Shown one piece after another: positions 19,537 to 29,560 of a stretch of 64,000 nucleotides of DNA. The stretch is taken from contig JAJZLJ010000002.1 in the NCBI GenBank assembly GCA_021850625.1, positions 20,338 to 84,337 on the forward strand, written 5' to 3'. Source of the stretch: Microcaldota archaeon (lineage in GTDB: Archaea > Micrarchaeota > Micrarchaeia > Micrarchaeales > CABMGC01). The notes below the pieces were generated by a model. That model saw only the letters and a list, made by a program, of their open reading frames with translations, ran no database searches and was not told the DNA's origin. Position 1 is the stretch's first letter. Each line of letters begins with the position of its first letter. A program made the position numbers and the translations under genes.

Positions 19537-19690
19537 TGATTTTCTACTAGATATATACAGAGTAAGTCTAATTTACTCTCAGTTTTCGCATATTTTTGTT
19601 AGATAATATGATAGGAAAAATATTTTATAATATATCAAATGGATAATTAATTTTTAGAAAAAATGTTTTTACATTTTCTTTGTTATGTTG

Positions 19691-20977
19691 CTATGAAAAA
19701 GTAATTGTTACTAGACCATTCTCTGCTTCTGGAGCGCCTGCACCTGCAGTGTTAGTAATATCACTAACAGAAAGAGCATTTGCCCAACTTGAACCTCCAC
19801 CACCGCCACCGGTATTAAAAGAACTGCTTGCGCCGCCGCCATAATAACCACATCCGCCTCCGCCGTTACCACTACCTCCATAACCACCCAGATAATTTGA
19901 ACCTCCATCACTACCACCAGTGGTCTGAGTACCGCCAGCACCATATGGAGACCCCATACCATTATTTCCAATTAGCCCACCGCCATTACCACCATTATTA
20001 CCAGTATTATAACTACCTCCACCTCCTCCAGCAGCAACGATTATAACGCCAGGATTTGATAATTCATTAGTTATGCTGATTGCTGAACAACCGCCACCGC
20101 CACCGCCGCCTGGAGTTCCACTTCCACCGCCATTTATGCCGCCTCCGCCTCCGCCACCACTTCCAAACCAGGCAATTCCACCTCCACCAACAAAGACATA
20201 TAACTCTGTTCCAAAAGATACAGGATATGTTCCAGAAATATAACCCCCATAACCACCGCTGGAATAAAAAGAATATCCTCCTCCTCCACCAGAAAGTTGC
20301 ACATTAGCCAAATTACAACCTAAAGGGACAAACATATTATACGGTCCCCCAGGTGTACTAAATGTAGTTGATGTGTCAGAGCAAGCAACAAGACCGCTTG
20401 ATAAAGTTGCCTTTGTTGAAAGAGATGCAATTTGACTCACTTGATTAGGTATGCCATTTTTCGTGTACTGTATCCATAAGGTTCCAGAGAATAGAGTTCC
20501 TAAACTACTTGATTTTAATTTGCAAGTAAACAATAATGTCGAAGTACTGCCAGATATTGCATTTATTGGTAAATTATACTCGGTAGAAAAACTTGATGGT
20601 GCAGCAGTAGTATTTGAACATGCTACGCCAGTTATTGTAATCTCAGTACCTGATTCCTGACCAAAAGTTACTAATACATTACCCGTTGTATTCAATTGAG
20701 GATTAGAACACAAGAAACTGGATTGTGCAACACATCCAGAAGAAGATCCCGAAATATTAAATATCCCAAGTTCAAAAAAAGTAACAAGAATTACTGCAAT
20801 AAGAAGAATAGCCCAACCATAAGTCATTAAATATTCCATTGCACTTTGAGCATAAATAGATTTTGATAAAACTCTGTCAAGTTTATTATCAGAATTTTTT
20901 CTGCTTAGACAAAATCTTTTTAAAAAATGATTTATCGATAAACCATTTTTATCATTACTTGAAGTTATATTGTCCAT
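19691..20977 (-). CDS. Class III signal pilin-like protein with C-terminal Gly-rich (ALK-type) domain
   Basis: YAQSAMEYLMTYGWAILLIAVILVTFFELGIF...CVAQSSFLCSNP, then GGGGGYSFYSSGGYGGYISG...VFVGGGG...VIIVAAGGGGGSY... Confidence 0.85.
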   Translation of the reverse strand: MDNITSSNDKNGLSINHFLKRFCLSRKNSDNKLDRVLSKSIYAQSAMEYLMTYGWAILLIAVILVTFFELGIFNISGSSSGCVAQSSFLCSNPQLNTTGNVLVTFGQESGTEITITGVACSNTTAAPSSFSTEYNLPINAISGSTSTLLFTCKLKSSSLGTLFSGTLWIQYTKNGIPNQVSQIASLSTKATLSSGLVACSDTSTTFSTPGGPYNMFVPLGCNLANVQLSGGGGGYSFYSSGGYGGYISGTYPVSFGTELYVFVGGGGIAWFGSGGGGGGGINGGGSGTPGGGGGGGCSAISITNELSNPGVIIVAAGGGGGSYNTGNNGGNGGGLIGNNGMGSPYGAGGTQTTGGSDGGSNYLGGYGGSGNGGGGCGYYGGGASSSFNTGGGGGGSSWANALSVSDITNTAGAGAPEAENGLVTITFS

Positions 20978-21076
20978 TTAATATTTTCCCATCGCAAATA
21001 ATATGTTTTTTATATAGATAACTACAATACTTGTAAATATTAATAGATATAAAGATATAAAGATATAAATATTTGA

Positions 21077-21724
21077 TTATTTTAATTTTGAGATAAGTTG
21101 CGAGTAATTGTTTATTCTTTTCGAATATCTGTTTAATTTTCTTTTTTTACTGTTTATTACTTTTTGCATCAAGGTTATCTCTCCTTTTCGCATAAATTTA
21201 AAGATTCCTTTATTTTTTTTATGCAGCTCTGTTGCTATCTGATTCAAAACACGTTCCTCTTTGCTAGATTTACTAGTGTAGGTCGTGAGATTTTTCTCTA
21301 TGCCGCTTACTAGTTTTTCATGATATTTTTTAATTGATTTGAGATCTCGCGCTTTAGAGGTAAGTCCAATAAGAATTATATCGGTTATGTCTGTTGTAAA
21401 TATGTGCTGATAACCAACAGCAAGCTTTTCTATGAAAGCGAGATAACTTCTTAACTCAGGTATAGACATATGCTTAGAATTGCCTATTATGTTCTGCATG
21501 CATATGGCTTCGTAATCCAAATTTTTTAATAACACCTCCATCCTAGCTGCATGCTCATCGAGAAGTTGGATTGTTGCCGAACCATGTGGCTCGGTCTTCT
21601 CATCCAAAAGCTTGCCGCGCCAGCTATCTTTAACTACTTTTCTTAATATGTCAGTTTCGAATGATGAATTAAAAACTTGGGGGGATTTATTTTCATTATT
21701 ATGCGATTGTGTCGTATTTACCAT
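21077..21724 (-). CDS. Hypothetical helical protein
   Basis: Full-length ORF, no recognised motif. Confidence 0.5.
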   Translation of the reverse strand: MVNTTQSHNNENKSPQVFNSSFETDILRKVVKDSWRGKLLDEKTEPHGSATIQLLDEHAARMEVLLKNLDYEAICMQNIIGNSKHMSIPELRSYLAFIEKLAVGYQHIFTTDITDIILIGLTSKARDLKSIKKYHEKLVSGIEKNLTTYTSKSSKEERVLNQIATELHKKNKGIFKFMRKGEITLMQKVINSKKRKLNRYSKRINNYSQLISKLK

Positions 21725-21739
21725 TTATTCACCTTGGAT

Positions 21740-23461
21740 TTATAACGATATAAAGCTAGGGGTTTTATCTTTTTTATCTAGCTTGAAGAAGCCTACGCGT
21801 TCAAACTGGACTATCTCGCCAACTTCCAGAGTTTCAGCATAACTTTCTACGTATCCTTCCTTTATATTCAAACTGTTTTTATTGAATGAATCGTTATTAA
21901 GCAAATTACCGACTTCGTATATATTGCAGGTTATAAAATTTCCTTCATTTACCCATTGGACTCTTGGAGCAGTAGAGATTTTTTCTATGTATCTCGCTGT
22001 TATCTCTCCATTGTTTATATTTTCTATTTTTACATCAAACAAATCCTTAAGTCTCAAATAGCCGCCCGCGATTAAGTTATTTGCATCATATGTATTTATA
22101 AAGAATGTGTTGCTTAGCATGTAATTTCTGTATCCTAAATCTGCACTTGGATGCAACTTTAACTTTGCTTTTGAGCTATCTTCTGTCATACCATTTACCG
22201 TAAGTTTCAATGGTTTTTCTATAAAAAATAATCGCTTTGAATGATTGTCGAGTATTTTTTTGTTTTCTGTTAAAAGTTGATTTATATCTATAGAACTTTC
22301 TGTTTTGCTCATTCCAAAACGCATTGAGAATTCCTGTATGGCTTTTGGAGTTACACCACGTCTTCTTAAACCAGCTATTGTCACAAGTCTTGGATCATCG
22401 TAGCCCCAAAGAAGCCCTTGTTTAATTAGCTCGTTTATCTTTCTTTTTGAAGTAAGGTTATTAGTTATCTCCAATCTTGATATGCTATGTATTCTTGGTT
22501 TTCTCAGTGATAAAGAATTAAGAATATAGAAGTAAAGCTCGTCCATCAATTCAAACTCTTTACTGCGTATAACATCAGTTACGCCCTTAATAGAATCAAT
22601 TATAGGAGTATTGAATACGTAAGTAGGCCACACAGTATATCTCGTACCCTGACGATAATGTGGTGTAGTTTTTATCCTAAATAGAGTAGGATCACGCATA
22701 GCGGTATTTAGGGCAGTTAGATCATTATTAAGTCTAACTATAACTCCTTCATCGCTTTGAGTGCTAATCATGCTACGCCACAGATCCATATTTTCATATA
22801 TCTCTTGTTTTTTATGTTTGCATGCTATACCACTTACCCTGCTTTTTTTAACATCGTCTGGAGAACAAGAACATACATAGGCATTTCCTTGAGCGATTAA
22901 TTTCTCGGATAATTCATAAATTAAATTTATATTATCACTAGCATAATATTCTTCATCGTATGAAACACCAAGCCACTCCATATCCAGTTTCATAGCATCT
23001 ACAAATTCCTGACGCTCAGTATCAGGATTTGTATCGTCAAAATATAATGCCAATTTTCCATCATAAATCTCGGCGAATTTCTTTTCAGTAAAAAGGACCT
23101 TTGCATGACCTAACTGCATTGGCCCGTTTGGTTCTGGTGGAAATCTTGTCATGAAATTTCCTACTACAGCACCTTCAAGAAAAAAATGTGGCTTTGCTGT
23201 TTTTTCAAGTCGTTCCATCTCCTCAGATTTGAAGTCTTCGGAAAAACGTGATGCCTGTTTAGCTATCTCGTCTTTAGAAAGAAGATTAACATCTACAACA
23301 ACTTTTTCTATATATACTGAAAGGGATTTTATGTCAGTTCTAAGTTCAGGAAATTTCGAGAGTATTTTATTTAGAGCAGTTTCCTTCCTTGCAGTACCAT
23401 AGTCTAGTGCATTCTTAAGAACTATCTTTTTTATCTCCTCTTTTTGCTTTTCATTTAGCAT
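21740..23461 (-). CDS. gltX: Glutamyl-tRNA synthetase (archaeal GluRS)
   Basis: FMTRFPPEPNGPMQLGHAKVLF, YFDDTNPDTERQEFVDAMKLDMEWLGV, LTSKRKINELI. Confidence 0.95.
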   Translation of the reverse strand: MLNEKQKEEIKKIVLKNALDYGTARKETALNKILSKFPELRTDIKSLSVYIEKVVVDVNLLSKDEIAKQASRFSEDFKSEEMERLEKTAKPHFFLEGAVVGNFMTRFPPEPNGPMQLGHAKVLFTEKKFAEIYDGKLALYFDDTNPDTERQEFVDAMKLDMEWLGVSYDEEYYASDNINLIYELSEKLIAQGNAYVCSCSPDDVKKSRVSGIACKHKKQEIYENMDLWRSMISTQSDEGVIVRLNNDLTALNTAMRDPTLFRIKTTPHYRQGTRYTVWPTYVFNTPIIDSIKGVTDVIRSKEFELMDELYFYILNSLSLRKPRIHSISRLEITNNLTSKRKINELIKQGLLWGYDDPRLVTIAGLRRRGVTPKAIQEFSMRFGMSKTESSIDINQLLTENKKILDNHSKRLFFIEKPLKLTVNGMTEDSSKAKLKLHPSADLGYRNYMLSNTFFINTYDANNLIAGGYLRLKDLFDVKIENINNGEITARYIEKISTAPRVQWVNEGNFITCNIYEVGNLLNNDSFNKNSLNIKEGYVESYAETLEVGEIVQFERVGFFKLDKKDKTPSFISL

Positions 23462-24124
23462 TTATGCACCGCTTTGTGTAATATAAGCTTGATATACCGT
23501 TCCATTCTGATAAACTAAAGCCTTTATAAGTATTGGAACTAGCAGTGAATTTGATGGTATTGTTACATTAAGATAAATACTCCTTACAGAGCTTGGAAGT
23601 ACTATTGGAACATTCTGCTGCTTTTGACCTGTACCTCCCGATACGGTAAAGTTTACATACGAAGGAACACTTAACTGCGCAGTTGCATTAAAAATCAAAC
23701 ATGATTTCTCCTTACTTACCAAATTATTTGAAAAGAAGTTATATAATGAAATTGGAGAGAAGCTTCCAAGATCTATATTAAACTGACGTTGTGTTTGATA
23801 AAATGTTGAGACTGAGTTATTACCCTCTAACAAAGTCAATATGTTAGTAACATTAGAGGCAGTTGAGTTGTATAAACTTTCATTTTTGCATATAACATTT
23901 ATATTGGCAGTTCCGGTATAATTTTCGATTAATGCATTAGAGGTCGTAGTTAGATATATTTTTTGTGCAGTTGAATTAGAAGAGGTCTGGTTGGAGGTCT
24001 GTGTAGACGAAGTAGGAGTCGTATTGAGATTTGCAAATACCGCATAGGAGGATATAAACAATACACCTATAAAAATTGAGAAGATTACCTCGAGCTTTTT
24101 TTTGTTTTCCATATAATCACACAA
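23462..24124 (-). CDS. Membrane-anchored exported hypothetical protein
   Basis: N-terminal TM, Thr/Asn/Ser-rich exterior; abuts gltX. Confidence 0.5.
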   Translation of the reverse strand: MCDYMENKKKLEVIFSIFIGVLFISSYAVFANLNTTPTSSTQTSNQTSSNSTAQKIYLTTTSNALIENYTGTANINVICKNESLYNSTASNVTNILTLLEGNNSVSTFYQTQRQFNIDLGSFSPISLYNFFSNNLVSKEKSCLIFNATAQLSVPSYVNFTVSGGTGQKQQNVPIVLPSSVRSIYLNVTIPSNSLLVPILIKALVYQNGTVYQAYITQSGA

Positions 24125-24225
24125 AACCTTTTAATAATAAACTATATAATATATAAGTTAAATTAAAAGGCTTTCGAAACATATATGTTTTGTATTGTTT
24201 TTATATATTACGCTTAAGTGATTTT

Positions 24226-24912
24226 ATGGCTTTTAAGGATGGAGATTTTGTAAAGATAGAATATAGCATATGGAGAGGCTCTGATAACATGCTTGTTATG
24301 ACGACAGATAAGAAGCTTGCTGAAGAAAATGATATATATGACAAGGAGTTCAAATATGAACCGCGCTTGGTTATTTTAGGAAAAGATAATATGATAAAGG
24401 GCGTTGTTGATGTTTTGAAGAATATGAACGTAGGAGATAAAAAGAAAGTAGAGATAACACCTGAGAATGCCTTTGGAGAACGAATTCAAGAGTTAGTACG
24501 TATTCTTCCAGTATCGGACTTTAGAAAAAGGGATATGAATCCTATGCCAGGAATGCAAGTAGAGATAGATGGCGCTATTGCTACTGTTAAAAGCGTTAAC
24601 TCAGGAAGAGTTATGATAGATGCTAATCATCCTCTAGCAGGAGAAAAAATAACCTGCGAGATAAAGGTGCTCGAAGGAATTAATAGTACAGAAGAAAGAA
24701 CTAAAAGTGTAATGGAACAGTATGGGCTTAAACCGGATAAAGTAAAACTTGATGGAAAATCTGTTATAATAACTTTCGGAGCCGATACGAAAAAAGATGG
24801 AAGATATTTTATAGATAAATCTTCTGCTGTAGAGATGATGATTAGTAATATGGAAATTGACAAGGTAATTATTCAGGAAGAATATACAAAAGAAGGGAAA
24901 AAAGATAAATGA
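24226..24912 (+). CDS. FKBP-type peptidyl-prolyl isomerase (SlyD-like)
   Basis: FKDGDFVKIEYSIWRGSDN...MIKGVVDVLKNMNVGDKKKVEITPENAFGER... Confidence 0.88.
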   Translation: MAFKDGDFVKIEYSIWRGSDNMLVMTTDKKLAEENDIYDKEFKYEPRLVILGKDNMIKGVVDVLKNMNVGDKKKVEITPENAFGERIQELVRILPVSDFRKRDMNPMPGMQVEIDGAIATVKSVNSGRVMIDANHPLAGEKITCEIKVLEGINSTEERTKSVMEQYGLKPDKVKLDGKSVIITFGADTKKDGRYFIDKSSAVEMMISNMEIDKVIIQEEYTKEGKKDK

Positions 24913-24980
24913 TTTCAGGTAAATAAGTTATAAATTAAGTAAAAAATAAGTAAAAAAATTTAAATTTATTTATAGGATAG

Positions 24981-25178
24981 TTATTCAGTTATGTTCAGAG
25001 CATAAGTCCCATTTACGGTAAAACCTAGTTTTTTAGCAAGCTCAGATTTTTCCACATTAAGAATAACTACGTATCCACTCCATTTTGTCGTTAAATTACT
25101 CTGACCACATATCGGACATTTTTCTCCTTGTGAGAGAATAACTTTACAGTTGCGGCATACCTTTTCCATTTTACTCAT
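24981..25178 (-). CDS. spt4: Transcription elongation factor Spt4 (RpoE2)
   Basis: VCRNCKVIL...CPICGQSNLTTKWSGYVVILNVEKSELAKKLG. Confidence 0.92.
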   Translation of the reverse strand: MSKMEKVCRNCKVILSQGEKCPICGQSNLTTKWSGYVVILNVEKSELAKKLGFTVNGTYALNITE

Positions 25179-25780
25179 CTCTTTTTAGCACCAGGCTTGC
25201 CGTGAGGTTTTTGTCTTTGACCTTGAACCTTTTTATCTTTTGAAAGCGGCTCTTTTAACCATTCTGCCTTACCAAGTCCATCTGGCCTCATAGTAAGTGC
25301 TATTTTAGTATCTTTTATATTATTTTTAAGACTAATTGTAGAAACCTTTGCATATACTATATCTCCTTTTTTAAGATTTTTACCTGTATTTCTTGAGATA
25401 AATGACCCTGATTTTCTATCGTAATTTATAAAGTCATTAGTTATTTGTGACATGTGAACAAGACCATCTATAGGTCCTAATCTTACAAAGCAACCAAAAT
25501 CAACAAGTTCTGATATCTCTCCAGTTACTATCTCACCCACATCAAGATTAAAGGATAAAATATCAAATGTGACTGTGTGGTGTGTAGAAGGATCTCCAGG
25601 AAGTATAAAGCCATCGCTTATATTTCTTACATCGAAAAGAGCAAGTATTAGACCTAACTGCTTGTCTATTGTTCGCTCATATTTAGAGCGCAGTATTGAG
25701 ATTGCTGCCTTGTTTATATCTTCTCCGAAAAGGCTTGGGGGTATATTTATCGTATCTTTTATAGTATGCACATAATACAA
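25175..25780 (-). CDS. rpoE1: DNA-directed RNA polymerase subunit E' (Rpo7)
   Basis: DTINIPPSLFGEDINKAAISILRSKYERTID, S1 domain GEIVTGEISELVDFGCFVRLGPIDGLVHMSQI. Confidence 0.93.
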   Translation of the reverse strand: MYYVHTIKDTINIPPSLFGEDINKAAISILRSKYERTIDKQLGLILALFDVRNISDGFILPGDPSTHHTVTFDILSFNLDVGEIVTGEISELVDFGCFVRLGPIDGLVHMSQITNDFINYDRKSGSFISRNTGKNLKKGDIVYAKVSTISLKNNIKDTKIALTMRPDGLGKAEWLKEPLSKDKKVQGQRQKPHGKPGAKKR

Positions 25781-25842
25781 AATCTCACCTAAGGGTTAAA
25801 ATTTCAATTAGTATTGAGCAGTAAATTAATTTAAGCTTATCG

Positions 25843-26214
25843 TTATCTTAGAGTTCCGGTTTTTGTAACACTCAATGTGCGTATATTCATATTTCTTAGC
25901 TTTTTTTTAAGTTTTATATCATTTGTGCATACAGAGTATTTTTTACTGTTAGCTAACTCAAGTATCCATTTATCAACATAAAGTGTTGAATAATTTATCT
26001 CTATTTTATGCTTTTTTATAGAGTTTATAGCTACAACAGCTAGCGGCCTCAGTTTAGTTCTAGAAACTGCAAACTTCTTGAGCTCTAATATAACACCTTT
26101 AGATATTATCGGATAGTACTCATTAGTGTTTTCTATTTCATCGAATATATCATTGCCATTAACTAATGAGAAGATTATTGAACTGGTATCTATTATCAAC
26201 TCTTCTTTTTCCAT
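25843..26214 (-). CDS. PIN-domain (Fcf1/Utp24-like) protein
   Basis: LIIDTSSIIFSL...VDKWILELANSKKYSVCTNDIKLKKKL; clustered with rpoE1/spt4. Confidence 0.75.
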   Translation of the reverse strand: MEKEELIIDTSSIIFSLVNGNDIFDEIENTNEYYPIISKGVILELKKFAVSRTKLRPLAVVAINSIKKHKIEINYSTLYVDKWILELANSKKYSVCTNDIKLKKKLRNMNIRTLSVTKTGTLR

Positions 26215-26276
26215 GCAAAAATATTTATAACATGATAAACTAAAAAGCTATTGTTGTTAATTATTTTGGTATAAGT

Positions 26277-26681
26277 ATGGAACTTGATATGTATGCAGAG
26301 GAATTAATTCAAAGCTATGAACATCCTTCACATAAAGGAGTTATAGAAAATCCGACTTTAGAGAGGCATGAAGAGAATATATCATGTGGAGATAAAATAA
26401 CAGTTTATATAAAATTAGAAAATAATAAAATAATTGATATCAAATTCAACGGTTTAGGCTGTGTAATATCTATGGGCTCTGCGGATATGCTAATTGAGGA
26501 GCTAAAAAATAAGGAAGTTGATGATATAGAAAAACTCAAAAAAGAAGATCTGCTTAAAATAATAGGCATAGACCCTGGACCAGTAAGAATGCACTGTGCA
26601 ACATTAGCCTTGAGAGCTGTCAAAAAAGCCATCTTTGAGTATGAGAAAAAAGAACCGGATAAGGAAACAAAAGAGTTATAA
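26277..26681 (+). CDS. sufU: SufU/IscU-like Fe-S cluster scaffold
   Basis: ISCGDKITVYIKLENNKIIDIKFNGLGCVISMGSADMLIEEL...RMHCATLALRAVKKAI. Confidence 0.88.
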   Translation: MELDMYAEELIQSYEHPSHKGVIENPTLERHEENISCGDKITVYIKLENNKIIDIKFNGLGCVISMGSADMLIEELKNKEVDDIEKLKKEDLLKIIGIDPGPVRMHCATLALRAVKKAIFEYEKKEPDKETKEL

Positions 26682-26811
26682 ATTAGAGTTTAATTTTACC
26701 TTTATTATTCCGCCAGTTATCTTACCATAATGCCTTTTTAATTATAATCTATAACTGTAGCTTAAAAGTTGGCTATATATGAATCTTTCAAGTAAAGTTT
26801 TTCTGTCATAA

Positions 26812-26870
26812 AAATATCTCAGAAGACTTTTTTCATCACAAATCAGAAATACCTCGTCTCATCATTAAAC
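26812..26870 (-). ncRNA. C/D box sRNA (2'-O-methylation guide)
   Basis: Minus strand: box C ATGATGA (26859-26865), 12-nt guide GACGAGGTATTT, D' CTGA (26843-26846), TTT, C' GTGATGA (26833-26839), 10-nt guide AAAAAGTCTT, D CTGA (26819-26822); TATA-like TTATAAAT upstream. Confidence 0.85.
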
Positions 26871-26913
26871 ATATTTATAATTAAAGTTTATTAATACTTA
26901 CTAAAAATTAGAG

Positions 26914-27582
26914 TTATCTTGAAATAAATTTTTTAAATATTGAACTTAAAAAATAATTTATGTCGCTTCCTTTAACTTTGGAACTTTTCTGTTCTGTCCA
27001 TTTTATCGGAAGTTCGTAAGGAACTATTCCAAGCTTCTGAGATCTTAATATTATTTCTGTATCGAAAAACCAATGATCGTCTTTTATGTTTTTTGCTTCT
27101 TTTTTTATAAATTTTGAAGACCAGAACTTAAAGCCGCATTGATGATCATGCACCTTTGATAAAAAAATAAAATTAATCAAATAATTATAGACTTTGCTTG
27201 CCACAAGCCTTTTTACTCTTCTGTGTATAACAGATTCTTTCGTGTATCTTGAACCGATAACCATTAAATTTCCAGTTTCTACAAGAGATACTGCTTTTAT
27301 AAGATACTCAATTGGAACAGCAAGATCTATATCCATATAACCAATAACATTTCCTTTTGCAATTTTTATTGCATTTTTTATTGCCTTCCCTCTTCCTAAT
27401 TTCTTACTTGAAGTTATAAGCTTAACATTGGGAAGTTTAGAGTAAGATTTTGAAAGCTTTAATGTTGAGTCTGTAGAGCCATCCTCAGCAAGAATTATCT
27501 CAGAATTGCCTATCTTTGAAACTACTGAGTATATTCTCTTAAAATTATTTTTTAAATTTACCTCTTCATTGTATAAAGGCAA
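26914..27582 (-). CDS. Family 2 glycosyltransferase (dolichyl-phosphate sugar synthase-like)
   Basis: LPLYNEEVNLKNNF...IILAEDGSTDSTLKL...GYMDIDLAVPIEYL; start codon uncertain. Confidence 0.88.
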   Translation of the reverse strand: MPLYNEEVNLKNNFKRIYSVVSKIGNSEIILAEDGSTDSTLKLSKSYSKLPNVKLITSSKKLGRGKAIKNAIKIAKGNVIGYMDIDLAVPIEYLIKAVSLVETGNLMVIGSRYTKESVIHRRVKRLVASKVYNYLINFIFLSKVHDHQCGFKFWSSKFIKKEAKNIKDDHWFFDTEIILRSQKLGIVPYELPIKWTEQKSSKVKGSDINYFLSSIFKKFISR

Positions 27583-27646
27583 AATAAGTGTTAATTTTAT
27601 TTTTTCACCAATAATTAATGACTATTAGACTTTAAAAGGATATTGT

Positions 27647-28837
27647 TTAGTTTTGAGGAAGAAATTTTTTGGGATTCATGCCATGAGAAATTAAGTATTT
27701 TTTAGTTTGTGCAAGGCTGTATCTTGAGACTATACTAACGTATTTGTCAAGCTCTTTTTGAGATTTAACAGGAACTGGAGTTTCAACACTCATTCCATAT
27801 ATACCTTTATCGAGCAATGAGTCTATCACGTAATATCCATTTTTCTTGAATTTTGCAGAATAGAATGGGTTTGATTTTGTTCCAGTATCTTCAATTCGTG
27901 AAAATTTGAGAGGGGATATAGTAAAAAATAAAACTTTATTTATGCATGTAACTGGTATGACATTATTTGTAGGCATGGTTACTTTTTTTCCTGTGGTGGT
28001 TTTACTATAAATAATTTCAAAATCTTTTTCGAATTCCTTTTTATTTTTTATTGATTTGTAAGTTTCCCACATATAACTATGTATTACAACTGTAGTGTGT
28101 GGCTGGGTTATTTGAGTATACGAGAGTGATCCTGGAAGAAAAAGATAATGACCAGATCCTTTATATTTATGCTTTGAAATGGCAGATGAGACAATATAAG
28201 GATATGCTAAACTTCCATCACCCGGTAACATACTTCGTCCGTTACTACTGGAGAAAGGTACTAAAAGCAGTCCATTATTTGAAATCATATTTTTAAGGGA
28301 AACCTTTGGAGGTTTATAGGTGAATGGAATACCATATACGGCGCTTAGATCTTTGTAATATTTTTTCATTGAAAGAGGAGTTTCTGATTCTAAAGAAGTT
28401 CTAACAGTTTCTCCATCTCTTGCTACAACAAAAACTGGAAATTTATAATATCCCATACCATTATAAGTAGGTACAAAAATTCCTGAACTATAAGTGCTTG
28501 AAAGGCTCAGAGGGACATAGATGGCTTTAAATGGAGTTATCTTTTTTCCAGTGAATATAGTCGCATTACCAAGGTATTGTTGGAATTTTTCGCCATTAAT
28601 AGTTAAAATTCTACCTTTATTTTTTATATTATGTACCTTTACATCATGCACATCTATTGGTCGTAATGGTTTTGGTAAATGATATATTCCATAATCTGTA
28701 ACTGCAGACATAGTAATTACCGCTGAAGCAATAGCTATAGATGCCATACGTTTTAATGGTTTAAGGTATTCTACCATAGGGCTGAATTTTTCTTGGGTAT
28801 TTTTTATATTATTAACAACGGCCTTCGTATTTTGCAT
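27647..28837 (-). CDS. Membrane-anchored hypothetical protein
   Basis: 396-aa ORF with an N-terminal TM; no family recognised. Confidence 0.5.
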   Translation of the reverse strand: MQNTKAVVNNIKNTQEKFSPMVEYLKPLKRMASIAIASAVITMSAVTDYGIYHLPKPLRPIDVHDVKVHNIKNKGRILTINGEKFQQYLGNATIFTGKKITPFKAIYVPLSLSSTYSSGIFVPTYNGMGYYKFPVFVVARDGETVRTSLESETPLSMKKYYKDLSAVYGIPFTYKPPKVSLKNMISNNGLLLVPFSSSNGRSMLPGDGSLAYPYIVSSAISKHKYKGSGHYLFLPGSLSYTQITQPHTTVVIHSYMWETYKSIKNKKEFEKDFEIIYSKTTTGKKVTMPTNNVIPVTCINKVLFFTISPLKFSRIEDTGTKSNPFYSAKFKKNGYYVIDSLLDKGIYGMSVETPVPVKSQKELDKYVSIVSRYSLAQTKKYLISHGMNPKKFLPQN

Positions 28838-28879
28838 TTTATCCCATAATTTATTAATTATTCACCAATATAAAGATAC

Positions 28880-29560
28880 CTATTTTGTAACAAATGTTAT
28901 ATTTGTTTCCATTATTGATAAATTTAAAGAACCATCGTAAGTATTGTTAGGTAGCTCCAATAATACAGATAGTTTACAAGTTCCGGAACATTTAGGGGTT
29001 GTATACGTGCCTTCTAATACACCAGTACTAGTCGGAACTGGATATGAGGAAAAATTAAGCACCTTAAAAGCGTTGGAAGATGTTGTCACATTGCTTATTA
29101 CAATTCCTTTAAATATTGATAAATAAAGGGTATAATTGTAGATGGAACCAGCTGTACTGCTGAACGTAGTGTTTGTATGTATTACTGCAACTTGATCATA
29201 AAGAGGAGGCAGTGGCAGTACAAGCACATGTGTTTGATTAGTAACGGTTTTGTTTCGCGACGCGTTTGTTCTTGTATTAATATCTGGATTATTTACAAGT
29301 ATTGACATATTTCTTGCGCCATTAAGATATGCCTTATATTCGGTCGTATTTTTAATATAAAATGTATTTATATTGTATATATGAAATGTAACATTTGTGA
29401 TATTAACCATATTGCTTGATTGATTTTTAGATATTGATGTAGTAGTTGAAATTAGATTTTGAGGCTGCATTGGAATGGAAATAAGTACGTATAATAAAAT
29501 AACAATTATTATAGCTACGACAGTTATAAAATAAAACTGAGTTTTTCCCATATTAATCAC
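28880..29560 (-). CDS. Membrane-anchored exported hypothetical protein
   Basis: N-terminal TM, sequon-rich exterior; overlaps the next gene by 1 nt. Confidence 0.5.
   Translation of the reverse strand: MINMGKTQFYFITVVAIIIVILLYVLISIPMQPQNLISTTTSISKNQSSNMVNITNVTFHIYNINTFYIKNTTEYKAYLNGARNMSILVNNPDINTRTNASRNKTVTNQTHVLVLPLPPLYDQVAVIHTNTTFSSTAGSIYNYTLYLSIFKGIVISNVTTSSNAFKVLNFSSYPVPTSTGVLEGTYTTPKCSGTCKLSVLLELPNNTYDGSLNLSIMETNITFVTK

Noticed and set aside
19828-20307. His/Asn/Tyr-rich plus-strand ORFs (19828-20046, 20080-20307)
   Set aside because: Antisense shadows of the Gly-rich coding region; repetitive composition, no independent signals
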